This document shows, piece by piece, positions 40,580-48,016 of a DNA stretch of 55,131 nt (its first letter is position 1; every line of letters starts with the position of its first letter). Under the pieces are notes generated by a model. That model worked only from the letters and a program-made list of their open reading frames with translations, was not told the DNA's origin and searched no databases. This stretch comes from a virus. Where the stretch lies: positions 1 to 55,131 of IMG/VR virus record IMGVR_UViG_3300046028_005522, one strand, 5' to 3'. Position numbers and translations under genes: made by a program.

Positions 40580-41032
40580 TTACACCTGGATGTCTTCCAT
40601 GCCAGCAGTTCTTAGCCGTACAACATGCCCCATTTGCCACTGTTTGGTATCCAGGCCCTTCATGATACCCAGCCAACGATTACGTAGGTATGCTACTTCG
40701 TTGATTATGGTTTCATAATCAATCACTTCATCTTCGCCATCTACATACTTTTCAGCATCACGTGACGTAAGCGCACGAGCATAGCCTTCCAGATACTTTT
40801 GGAAGTGCTTTCTGCGGATCTTACGCAGTTGGATATTGAGAAAGTTCAACACAGCTTCAATTTCTTGAAGCTGGTTGTATCTAAACTCAGTAATGCCAGG
40901 AAGTGCTGTGATGTTTTTTTCAACAATTCCAGCAATGCGGCAGTCTTTTTTAGCGTCAGTTATTTCACGCTCGTAGTGTGCTATAAAATCTGGAATAGCA
41001 TCAAGATTAGCAACTACTCGACTATACCACAT
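40580..41032 (-). CDS. uvsY: Recombination mediator UvsY
   Basis: 150 residues. The conserved signature of marine-type UvsY is clear: LDAIPDFIAHYEREITDAKK, then NITALPGITEFRYNQLQEIE, LNIQLRKIRRKHFQKYLEGY, and DGEDEVIDYETIINEVAYLR. UvsY loads the UvsX recombinase onto DNA covered by gp32. Coupled (TAATG) to the small acidic gene and near uvsX and gp32, as in related phages. Confidence 0.9.
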   Translation of the reverse strand: MWYSRVVANLDAIPDFIAHYEREITDAKKDCRIAGIVEKNITALPGITEFRYNQLQEIEAVLNFLNIQLRKIRRKHFQKYLEGYARALTSRDAEKYVDGEDEVIDYETIINEVAYLRNRWLGIMKGLDTKQWQMGHVVRLRTAGMEDIQV

Positions 41033-41298
41033 TAATTTTCCCAGTCGTCTTCGTTGGGGTCCTCTTCTTCAGGATCTTCGTCTTCTTCGTCTTCTGAGTA
41101 GTCTTTGTCGTTATCAAGATATGCTGTAAGTGCTCGTTTGATATCTGTATCGCCTTTGAAAGCGTTACGGATGTCTTCCACATCACTATCATTATCCATT
41201 AGAATCTGAACCACAGTTTCTGCTGCTTCATTGCGGTCAACTGTGTTTACATATCGCTTGAGCTCACTCCAAATTTCTGCTGCCACATGTTCACTCAT
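41032..41298 (-). CDS. Small acidic protein between uvsX and uvsY
   Basis: 88 residues. The N-terminal half is a helical domain (EIWSELKRYVNTVDRNEAAE, ETVVQILMDNDSDVEDIRNA); the C-terminal 25 residues are almost all acidic (DEEDEDPEEEDPNEDDWEN). It starts in ATGA overlap with the uvsX stop and ends in TAATG overlap with uvsY. Position and charge suggest a small DNA-mimic or accessory to recombination, but function is unknown. Confidence 0.75.
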   Translation of the reverse strand: MSEHVAAEIWSELKRYVNTVDRNEAAETVVQILMDNDSDVEDIRNAFKGDTDIKRALTAYLDNDKDYSEDEEDEDPEEEDPNEDDWEN

Positions 41299-42350
41299 TC
41301 TGCTTCCTCCTCGCCGGTACTTACCTCTTCCTTAATGTTTCCGAAGTCTTTCATCACAGTATCAAGACAATTGTCATCGTTGCGTTCCCATCCTTTGCGG
41401 AACTTCTTGATGATTTCACCTTGGCTTGTGGTGAACACCAGGCTGTTGCCTTCTTTCTTGAGCAGGCCTTTTTTCTCAATCAAGTCAGTAAGACCTGAGT
41501 ATGGGCTCATACCTGTTGTGTAAGGAATCTTAACTTGCACACCTTCAAAAGGTTTGGCATAGCGTGTTTTCATTACTTTGCAACCAGCACGGATGCCCAT
41601 GACATCAGTAATCTTGTTGCCGTCCTCGTCCTCTTTCAGTTTCATCTTCTTCATGGCCACAACAATTGATGAGGCGTAAATGAAACCTTGACCGCCGCTA
41701 ATTTTATCGTCTGGGTCAAACATATCCTGGCTTGCGTATGTGTGATTGGTACATACCAATCCCACGTTGTAACTACCAAACATGTTCACACAGTTACGCA
41801 CCAAGGCGGTGAGAGCTTTGGGTTTACGTCCTAGATCACCCTTCATTTCGCCTGCATCAAACTGGTTCACATCAGTGGGCGTCAACAACATGCCCAAGGA
41901 GTCAATCACAAACATGACCTTGGGACGCTCGCCATCTGGCAGGGCCTTGTAGTCACTCATGAATGTGGAGATAGTTTTAGCCACATCATCAATCATGGCC
42001 ATACTCAACTTGAGTAATTTGCTATCACTAGTGTCAACACCAAGTGCTTTGAGCCAATCTTCATCCAGTGCGTTTTCTGAATCAATCAACACCACAAAGA
42101 TACCTTGCTCTTGTGCGTTCTTCACAATGTTGCCTGAACAAATATAACTCTTACCTGCACCCGAGTCACCAGCAAACACAGTTACCTTGCCCAGCGGAAT
42201 GCCACGGTTAAAGTCTCCTGAGATTAGGTAGTTTAGTGCGTAGTTGCCTGTTGAGATCCAGTCTGTTGGATCATTAAAACCAATCGATAGGCCGTCGATT
42301 GATTTGGTAATTTCCTTACGAAACTTACTTACATCAAATGGTTTTCCCAT
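41295..42350 (-). CDS. uvsX: RecA-like recombinase UvsX
   Basis: 351 residues. Walker A VTVFAGDSGAGKSYICSG, FVVLIDSENALDEDW (catalytic Glu), KVMFVIDSLGMLL (Walker B), VCTNHTYASQDMFDPDDK and GGQGFIYASSIVVAM, the usual order of UvsX/RecA. It forms the presynaptic filament in T4 recombination-dependent replication with UvsY and gp32. A CAGGTGAT ribosome site precedes it. A terminator-like hairpin lies between gp32 and uvsX, implying partial read-through or a separate promoter that I cannot see. Confidence 0.92.
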   Translation of the reverse strand: MGKPFDVSKFRKEITKSIDGLSIGFNDPTDWISTGNYALNYLISGDFNRGIPLGKVTVFAGDSGAGKSYICSGNIVKNAQEQGIFVVLIDSENALDEDWLKALGVDTSDSKLLKLSMAMIDDVAKTISTFMSDYKALPDGERPKVMFVIDSLGMLLTPTDVNQFDAGEMKGDLGRKPKALTALVRNCVNMFGSYNVGLVCTNHTYASQDMFDPDDKISGGQGFIYASSIVVAMKKMKLKEDEDGNKITDVMGIRAGCKVMKTRYAKPFEGVQVKIPYTTGMSPYSGLTDLIEKKGLLKKEGNSLVFTTSQGEIIKKFRKGWERNDDNCLDTVMKDFGNIKEEVSTGEEEAE

Positions 42351-42363
42351 GTATCACCTGTTA

Positions 42364-42401
42364 TAAAAATAGAAGAACACAAGAGGTTGCCCCCTTGTGT
42401 T
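42364..42401 (-). terminator. Terminator-like hairpin between gp32 and uvsX
   Basis: Minus-strand stem AACACAAG/CTTGTGTT (42376-42401) followed, after a short TCTTCTA stretch, by TTTTT. The T-run is offset by about 7 bases, so it may attenuate rather than fully terminate between gp32 and uvsX. Confidence 0.55.
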
Positions 42402-42411
42402 GATGCAGAGA

Positions 42412-43410
42412 TTACTGCTTGTTTTGACGTGCGCGGATCATGGCCAAGATGTCTTGAGCATTGCCACTTGGCTTGGCCGCTGTGACTGGTGCGGCTGGGG
42501 CTGCGGGTTCTTCATCAAATGCATCTTCAGCAACAGGTGCTGCCGGAACGGCAACCTTCAGTGCTGGTTTGGCAGCAGGTGCTGGTGTGTCTTCAGCATC
42601 ACCGGCAGCGGCGCCACCAGGTGCAGCCACGCCAGCTGGGCGGAAGTATTGACCCCAACGTTCAGTGTCGTATGGCTGTCCATCCACTGATGCTTCAAAC
42701 ATCTCTTTAATGACCTTCAGCTCAACATCGCCAGGGCGCTTGGGCAGGAATGTGCTCAAGTCATGCAAGCTGTGAGTTTCAATTGCAGCCTGTTCAGCTT
42801 CTGTAAGTGCTGACTCTTTTCTAGCCCACTTGGAACTGTTGTAGTCAGCAAAGCCACCTTTTTGTGTCTTGGTGATACGGAAGTCCAGGCCACGCATCAA
42901 GTCAGTTGGCAATTCTTCCAACTCAGGATCCATCAACGCACCCTTGATTAGGGTGAACAACTGAGGTCCAATGATGAACTTGCGGATGGGATTGTCCGGG
43001 GTCTTGTCTTCGGAGATGGGATTCTCACGCACAAAACCTTGGAACAGGTATGAACGTTTTTTCCAGTACTTACGACCCATGTCTTCAAGGCTCTTGTCCT
43101 TGAACCAAGTACGAACTTCTGCCAGTACCGGGCAAGCGTCTCCCCACATTTCCACGCAGGGTACTTGTACGAATACTTGTTTTGATTCCATCTCTCCTTT
43201 GACGCCATTGAATGGCAGTCGGATCATTGCACGTTCGACCCAGAAAAATGTGTTTTTTGTGTTACCGTCAGGTAGGAAGCGTAGTGTGGCCGATTGACCT
43301 TCTTCCATGTTCCAGTGTGGATAAATTGCTCGATCGCCTCCACCTTGGTTTGAGTTGCCTTTTGTGTCAGCTGCCTGTAGTCTTGCTCGGATTTCTGCTA
43401 AAGATGCCAT
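42412..43410 (-). CDS. Single-stranded DNA-binding protein (T4 gp32-like)
   Basis: 332 residues. N-terminal basic helix (MASLAEIRARLQAADTKGN), then the OB-fold core with YPHWNMEEGQSATLRFLPDG, KQVFVQVPCVEMWGDACPVL (His/Cys Zn-site region), RSYLFQGFVRENPI and GGFADYNSSKWARKES. The Ala/Pro-rich acidic tail (APVAEDAFDEEPAAPAAPVT) is the usual protein-interaction C-terminus. gp32 coats single-stranded DNA and organises replication and recombination. It has a composite promoter and an unusual leader with repeats. Confidence 0.9.
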   Translation of the reverse strand: MASLAEIRARLQAADTKGNSNQGGGDRAIYPHWNMEEGQSATLRFLPDGNTKNTFFWVERAMIRLPFNGVKGEMESKQVFVQVPCVEMWGDACPVLAEVRTWFKDKSLEDMGRKYWKKRSYLFQGFVRENPISEDKTPDNPIRKFIIGPQLFTLIKGALMDPELEELPTDLMRGLDFRITKTQKGGFADYNSSKWARKESALTEAEQAAIETHSLHDLSTFLPKRPGDVELKVIKEMFEASVDGQPYDTERWGQYFRPAGVAAPGGAAAGDAEDTPAPAAKPALKVAVPAAPVAEDAFDEEPAAPAAPVTAAKPSGNAQDILAMIRARQNKQ

Positions 43411-43430
43411 AGTTTGTTTCTCCTAAAAAA

Positions 43431-43472
43431 GTTGCCTATGTGTTGCCTATCTAAAATTAGATCTTTGTTGCC
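43431..43472 (-). promoter_or_regulatory. gp32 leader with three GGCAAC elements and small hairpin
   Basis: On the minus strand GGCAAC occurs at 43431-43436, 43442-43447 and 43467-43472; the first two sit in an 11-bp near-tandem repeat. Between them and the third lies an ATCTA/TAGAT hairpin (43449-43462). All are upstream of the AGGAG site of gp32. Gene 32 of T4 controls its own translation by binding its leader, so this leader is a candidate autoregulatory site, but the T4 pseudoknot sequence is not evident. Confidence 0.5.
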
Positions 43473-43483
43473 TGTGACGCACA

Positions 43484-43519
43484 AACAAAAAAGCGCATAC
43501 ACCATGTAGTATATGCGCT
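43484..43519 (-). terminator. Terminator of the 712-aa virion gene
   Basis: Minus-strand stem AGCGCATA/TATGCGCT (43492-43499 with 43512-43519) followed by TTTTTTGTTTG. Strong intrinsic terminator ending transcription from the virion gene before gp32. It overlaps the gp32 promoter's -10 box. Confidence 0.82.
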
Positions 43520-43536
43520 ATTTGCCTTGGTGTCAA
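43508..43536 (-). promoter_or_regulatory. gp32 early promoter embedded in a terminator
   Basis: Minus strand TTGACA (43531-43536), 17-bp spacer, TATACT (43508-43513). Initiation would start inside the terminator stem, so transcripts from this promoter lack the complete hairpin and escape termination. A late-type ATAAATAC (43539-43546) lies directly upstream, so gp32 may have both early and late starts. Confidence 0.78.
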
Positions 43537-43547
43537 GTGTATTTATG

Positions 43548-45686
43548 TCATCTGAGCAAAGCTAATGATTTTATTCTTGCCAGAAGTGCAGTATCAGATT
43601 TGCTTTCGTAGTAGGCACCAGTGATAGCACCATTGTAGTTGATTGGGTCTTGTGGTGCTTCGCCAATCACTGGTGCTACACTACCGGCTACTGTGCCCAT
43701 TTCATACATGCCACATTCGGCTAGGCCGTGTTCTGGGCAGTACTCACCTTCCATGGTTGCATTGCATGTGCCTTCTACGACTGGTGCGCTCAATTCTGGC
43801 ATGGCTTCAACTGTGGCAATTGGATCTGTTTCGGGCATGATCATACCTGAGTTGCTTTCCGTAATGCCCAAGTCGTCTGCTAGGCGTTGTGATATCCATT
43901 CATGTGGATCGCCAGTGCGAGCTTTTTTCACTCCATAAGGCATGTCATCAAAGTAGTAGTCATACAGTGCATCAAACAAGTCGTTGTCTAAATCAGCACC
44001 CTTTTCAAAGTCAGCAACTTCTCTGCCGAAACGTTGCAAGATGTGTTCTAGGGTGTGACCAGTGGAGTCTGTGAGCACACTTTCTCGAAGTGGCACGCCA
44101 GCATATTTCAACATGGCATTGAGTTCTGTGTTTTCTTCCATTCTACCTATAGCACGGCTGATACCAACTTTGCGATTGGCAATCTTAGGATCTTTTTCAA
44201 ATCTACCTGATTTTGGAAGTCCGCCGGCCACTGCATTAAATGCAACTCTAGCACCTTTCTGAAATCCAGTACCATGACTGCGATCAGCTACATCATCGAC
44301 TGCTCGGTTTACATAGTTGCTGAGTGTGCCGGGGCTCAATTCATCCAACTGATCTTCTGCCATACCTTGTTCAGGAGCAGTGCCTGGTGCTTGTTGACCA
44401 GCAGCAGGTGCCACTGGCTGTTGTTGTTCAGCATCAGGTGTGGTGTTCATCTGAATGCCAAGTTCTTGCAATCTGGCCTGCACATCAGTGTCATCCCAAC
44501 AGTTAGCACGAGGATCTTGTTCAGCCAAGTCAGCAAGAATGTCAAACAATTTATCATCGCCTATGACATCATACAGTTGTTCTTTGGCATTGGTAGCATC
44601 TGGCCCAACAATGAGTTCTTGGCTCATGAGTTCATCCAGTTTGGCTTGTGCTTCTGGTGTATCTGGCAAAGCCCAGGTGCCTTCCATGATCTGGTTTGCC
44701 CAGTTTTCAAAAATTTGTGCTTCTTTCATAGCTTTTCCTCGTTGTTGTATTTTGGCCAGTGTGGGCAATGCAGCCTCAATTCTGGCATCTAGCGTTTGTT
44801 CAATAAACATGGTCTTGAGATCTTCTACCAGGGCAGTTTCATCTCCAATGTCTGCCGGTGTCCAAGATTCAAAATATTGGTTGTATCCGCGACCTGTGGC
44901 CATGTGTTGTAGATTTCCGCGCAATTCACTATAGTAGTGCTGAACTGTTTCTACTAGTTCTTGTGTGATGCCTTCAAACACTCGCTGTTGGCTGGCTCGG
45001 TTAAACCTACTCAACACAGCCATTTCTGTCACAATCTCATTGATGTGTTGGCCACGGATGTCATAGGGTCTGCCGCCTTGTTTTACATGCTCCAACATGG
45101 CTCGGCCACCTGACAGTTTCACAAATGGCAGTTTGAATCGTTCACCATCCACAGTTTCAATAAACAAACTTTCCACATAGCGATAGCGTTTGTCATCTTC
45201 ACCAATCATTCGATTGTGTTTGATTACCAATCGAGCTTCTGTTTGCTCGCCCACATAGCTGATCTTGCGTGTGCCATAATAGCCTTCAAATAAGCCTTCT
45301 TTGATGGCTGCCATGCCTTGCATGGTATGCTTGAGTTGATTGATGTCTTTGGGACTGAATGTGCCCAAGCCATGACTGGTAGCAAATTGTGATATTTCTT
45401 CTAGGAACCCTAAATGCCGCTCGCTGCCAAGCCAATCTAGCTTGTCTTGAGGATTTTCCATTGTTTTCCCCAGATTGTCGCCAAAAAACATTTGTAGATC
45501 GCTATCGTCGCCTAGTACGATTACCACCGTGCCATAGTTTTTGCCCGAGCTGGCAACCCAATCAAATGCAAAAGTCTTGGCTTCTGCAGGTGCAGAATCC
45601 TGACCTTGTCCGTCTGTGTATTTTACTTCAAAGTTTTTAGTGGCCAACAAGTCAGCCAGATCTTGAGAAAGATTTTCAATTGCCAT
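43548..45686 (-). CDS. Large virion protein of unknown function
   Basis: 712 residues. N-terminal 350: GYYGTRKISYVGEQTEARLV, ESLFIETVDGERFKLPF, and long helical stretches. Then a Gln/Pro/Ala linker (AEQQQPVAPAAGQQAPGTAP). The C-terminal part holds EDQLDELSPGTLSNYVNRAV, a motif I associate with cyanophage-like virion proteins, followed by HEWISQRLADDLGI and an end with several Cys (EYCPEHGLAECGMYEMGTV). A late octamer ATAAATAA (45693-45700) is 6 bases before the ATG, and a strong terminator follows. The location next to terminase and late control support a structural role; the precise location in the particle is unknown. Confidence 0.75.
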   Translation of the reverse strand: MAIENLSQDLADLLATKNFEVKYTDGQGQDSAPAEAKTFAFDWVASSGKNYGTVVIVLGDDSDLQMFFGDNLGKTMENPQDKLDWLGSERHLGFLEEISQFATSHGLGTFSPKDINQLKHTMQGMAAIKEGLFEGYYGTRKISYVGEQTEARLVIKHNRMIGEDDKRYRYVESLFIETVDGERFKLPFVKLSGGRAMLEHVKQGGRPYDIRGQHINEIVTEMAVLSRFNRASQQRVFEGITQELVETVQHYYSELRGNLQHMATGRGYNQYFESWTPADIGDETALVEDLKTMFIEQTLDARIEAALPTLAKIQQRGKAMKEAQIFENWANQIMEGTWALPDTPEAQAKLDELMSQELIVGPDATNAKEQLYDVIGDDKLFDILADLAEQDPRANCWDDTDVQARLQELGIQMNTTPDAEQQQPVAPAAGQQAPGTAPEQGMAEDQLDELSPGTLSNYVNRAVDDVADRSHGTGFQKGARVAFNAVAGGLPKSGRFEKDPKIANRKVGISRAIGRMEENTELNAMLKYAGVPLRESVLTDSTGHTLEHILQRFGREVADFEKGADLDNDLFDALYDYYFDDMPYGVKKARTGDPHEWISQRLADDLGITESNSGMIMPETDPIATVEAMPELSAPVVEGTCNATMEGEYCPEHGLAECGMYEMGTVAGSVAPVIGEAPQDPINYNGAITGAYYESKSDTALLARIKSLALLR

Positions 45687-45692
45687 AGTGTG

Positions 45693-45700
45693 TTATTTAT
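45693..45700 (-). promoter_or_regulatory. T4-late-type promoter motif with minimal leader
   Basis: ATAAATAA on the minus strand, 6 bases before the ATG at 45686 and overlapping the terminase stop codon. If transcription starts where T4 late promoters start, the mRNA would be nearly leaderless. Confidence 0.6.
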
Positions 45701-47280
45701 CGCATCATTGATATGAACGGCATAGGCTCAACAATCATATCTCCGTGGTCTTTTAGGTGTGTATCTAGGTCTGCATGATAGGTTTGCAATAGTAACAGCA
45801 TACGCACAGCCAACAAACTGGCCATTACTAAGTCGTCAGTTTCACCTGGTTTTGCAGCATAACTGGTGCCCAAGGCCACAAACGTTTTTAGTTCTGATAC
45901 CAAGGGTCTTGAGTTAATTTTCATACGCCCAGACTCTATTAGGATTTTGAACTTGTTGCAAGCTGTAATTTTGCTTTTATTTGTGGTGTTAAAACCCTTG
46001 CGGAATCGGCGCCCTGTTGTGCCTGTTACAGAGTTGTCACTAAGAAAGTAGCCAGGAATGTTATCTTCGCCGTATTCTGCTATGCTGATTAAGGCGGCTT
46101 CGCCAATGGTGTTGTTTTCCACTGAGTAGTAAATGCTTTTTTCATCTTTGACTACAGCATGCAGTTCTTTCACAATATCTGCTAGAATCCGTATCTGTGT
46201 GGGAATATCAGTTTTGTTGTGGCGCCACTCGGCAATTTGATCAGTAGTTCTAGCATCAAATACCTGTATGGCAGCAGGGTCTCCACCGGTGCCTAAGCTA
46301 GGATCTAGTGCCACAACATACATGCCATCTTTTACAGGGTCTTTGTACCAACGCACCTGACCTGATCTACGAGCAGGTTCTGCACCCTCTAAGTCCATGA
46401 GCTTGATAGGATTGATCAGTGTCTCGTCGTTAATGACAAATTCGCAGTCCATTTCTCTGCGAAAACGCTCGTCGCCTAGCTGTGCCAGTTGTTCAGAACC
46501 CCATTGATCCCCGCGTTCAGGATGTTCACGCCAGTATGATCTAAATGCACGGAATCCATTAATACCCAGTTCCGTAGTGTTGCCATGTTCATCTTCTGTC
46601 TTGTTAGCACCCTTCCACAAAAACGCAAACTGATCCTCGTCTGAGTTGGGGGTGCTTGTGATAATTGCCTTACCACCAGTGGCTAATGTGGGCGAAATTG
46701 AAGTCCAAAACTCTTTGGCAATAGTAGGGCGCACAAATGCAAATTCGTCAGCGTACAACAAGGATATCGACATACCTCGGCCTGTTGTTTCTGTTGTGGT
46801 TTGACTCACAATGCGTGATCCGTTTTCAAACTCTATTGAGCCTTTGTTGTAACTGGTAGCACCTGCTCGAATGTGATTTGGGCACAGTTCATAAGCATAT
46901 CTAATACGCTGCATGATCTCTTGTGCACCGGTGTATTTGTGTGCGGCAATGAGAATGGTAGAATCTGGCACAAACATAGCATACCACAACAGGTACCCAG
47001 CAGCTGATGTTGACTTCCCTGTCTGTCGAGGCATTAAGGATATTGAATATCTGTAATTGTGATAGGTAGCAATCAGTCGCTTTTGATAGTCAAAAGGGTG
47101 ATACAACATCTTGCCGCGTGTGGGATGCTGGATAAAGAAAAAGTTATCCATAAAGTACAAAGGACCGTTCACAGGATCAGCACACAGCGCAAACTCTGTG
47201 AGTTCTTGTTCAGTGTAAGTCTCTACCCTGTGTGGTGCTTTGACCAGTACTGTTTCTAAATTACTTTTTAGACCAATCAT
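45697..47280 (-). CDS. Large terminase subunit (T4 gp17-like)
   Basis: 527 residues. Packaging ATPase: SLMPRQTGKSTSAAG (Walker A, ~residue 82-96), ISLLYADEFAFVRPT (Walker B with catalytic Glu), TSTPNSDEDQF (coupling motif). Nuclease domain: VVALDPSLGTGGDPAAIQVF (first acidic residue, ~318), SVENNTIGEAALI, and AKPGETDDLVMASLLAV (last acidic residues). It cuts concatemers and drives DNA into proheads. Its start overlaps the SGNH gene by 20 bp, which places terminase at the end of an operon of modification enzymes. Confidence 0.93.
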   Translation of the reverse strand: MIGLKSNLETVLVKAPHRVETYTEQELTEFALCADPVNGPLYFMDNFFFIQHPTRGKMLYHPFDYQKRLIATYHNYRYSISLMPRQTGKSTSAAGYLLWYAMFVPDSTILIAAHKYTGAQEIMQRIRYAYELCPNHIRAGATSYNKGSIEFENGSRIVSQTTTETTGRGMSISLLYADEFAFVRPTIAKEFWTSISPTLATGGKAIITSTPNSDEDQFAFLWKGANKTEDEHGNTTELGINGFRAFRSYWREHPERGDQWGSEQLAQLGDERFRREMDCEFVINDETLINPIKLMDLEGAEPARRSGQVRWYKDPVKDGMYVVALDPSLGTGGDPAAIQVFDARTTDQIAEWRHNKTDIPTQIRILADIVKELHAVVKDEKSIYYSVENNTIGEAALISIAEYGEDNIPGYFLSDNSVTGTTGRRFRKGFNTTNKSKITACNKFKILIESGRMKINSRPLVSELKTFVALGTSYAAKPGETDDLVMASLLAVRMLLLLQTYHADLDTHLKDHGDMIVEPMPFISMMR

Positions 47281-48016
47281 CTAACATCCTTTCCGCCAAG
47301 CGTTGGTGCCCGCCCGGACCACCATGCATGCGATCTCTTGCATAGCCAATTTCTTCTCTACTCATGGCCATGTGGTCAAATGCATCGTATACAAAAAATG
47401 GAATATTAACTTCAGCACACATAGCTCGAATTGCCAATTTATTTTTTTTCTGATTCAATCTAGAATTTTCATCCATGGTGTGCCAGTGCTTTAAGAAACT
47501 GTCAATTTCACTTGCACTGTTAGATTCACTTTGCGGCATGTAATTTTCAACTGGAGGCACACCTGCTGCTCTTATCAATTCAAATCTACTAGGCGGCGGG
47601 GCTAACATAAACACTACTTTGGGTTTTAACCTTGGGATCCAATATTCTGCCAGTCTAAAACAAGTATCTGCTGATGTTCCGCCCCAGGCCATAGTATACG
47701 GCACAAGTCCCAACTGCCGGCCAACTATTTGTGGCCAGGTGCTTTCAAGCGGCAATCCAATACCAATAGTAAAACTGCAACCCAGTGCTATCATGCAATC
47801 ACGGTCATCAATTTCATCACTGCGAAATCCGTAGCGGTTAAATTTGTATGTGATAGCACCTGGTTCTAACCATCCTTGCTGGCGAAAATATTCACGGTAT
47901 TCAGATACCTGGCAAAGTTTTTCAAAACTTTCTTTAGTATCAGTTGGCATAAACTCTGATGTAGTGCCGGCGTCGTTTACTCCTGGGTGCCAAGGAGGAT
48001 TTTCAAATTTTCTCAT
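47261..48016 (-). CDS. SGNH-hydrolase-like protein (copy 3)
   Basis: 251 residues starting MRKFENPPWHPGVNDAGT at 48016, ATGA overlap with the radical SAM gene. MIALGCSFTIGIGLPLEST is the GxS nucleophile block, MAWGGTSADTCFRLAE the Gly/Asn-like block, and RDRMHGGPGGHQRLAERML the D..H block with the final catalytic His. The middle helix (VVFMLAPPPSRFELI) is typical. Probably an esterase/acyltransferase acting on a glycan, lipid or peptide. It ends inside the terminase gene. Confidence 0.78.
   Translation of the reverse strand: MRKFENPPWHPGVNDAGTTSEFMPTDTKESFEKLCQVSEYREYFRQQGWLEPGAITYKFNRYGFRSDEIDDRDCMIALGCSFTIGIGLPLESTWPQIVGRQLGLVPYTMAWGGTSADTCFRLAEYWIPRLKPKVVFMLAPPPSRFELIRAAGVPPVENYMPQSESNSASEIDSFLKHWHTMDENSRLNQKKNKLAIRAMCAEVNIPFFVYDAFDHMAMSREEIGYARDRMHGGPGGHQRLAERMLDDWSKK

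Noticed and set aside
42376-42401. Hairpin after gp32 as a complete terminator
   Set aside because: The T-run is not directly after the stem and uvsX lacks an obvious promoter of its own, so it is more likely an attenuator; kept only as terminator-like.
44274-44792. 172-residue plus-strand open frame inside the 712-aa virion gene
   Set aside because: No ribosome site or family match; composition is that of the reverse complement of a coding region.
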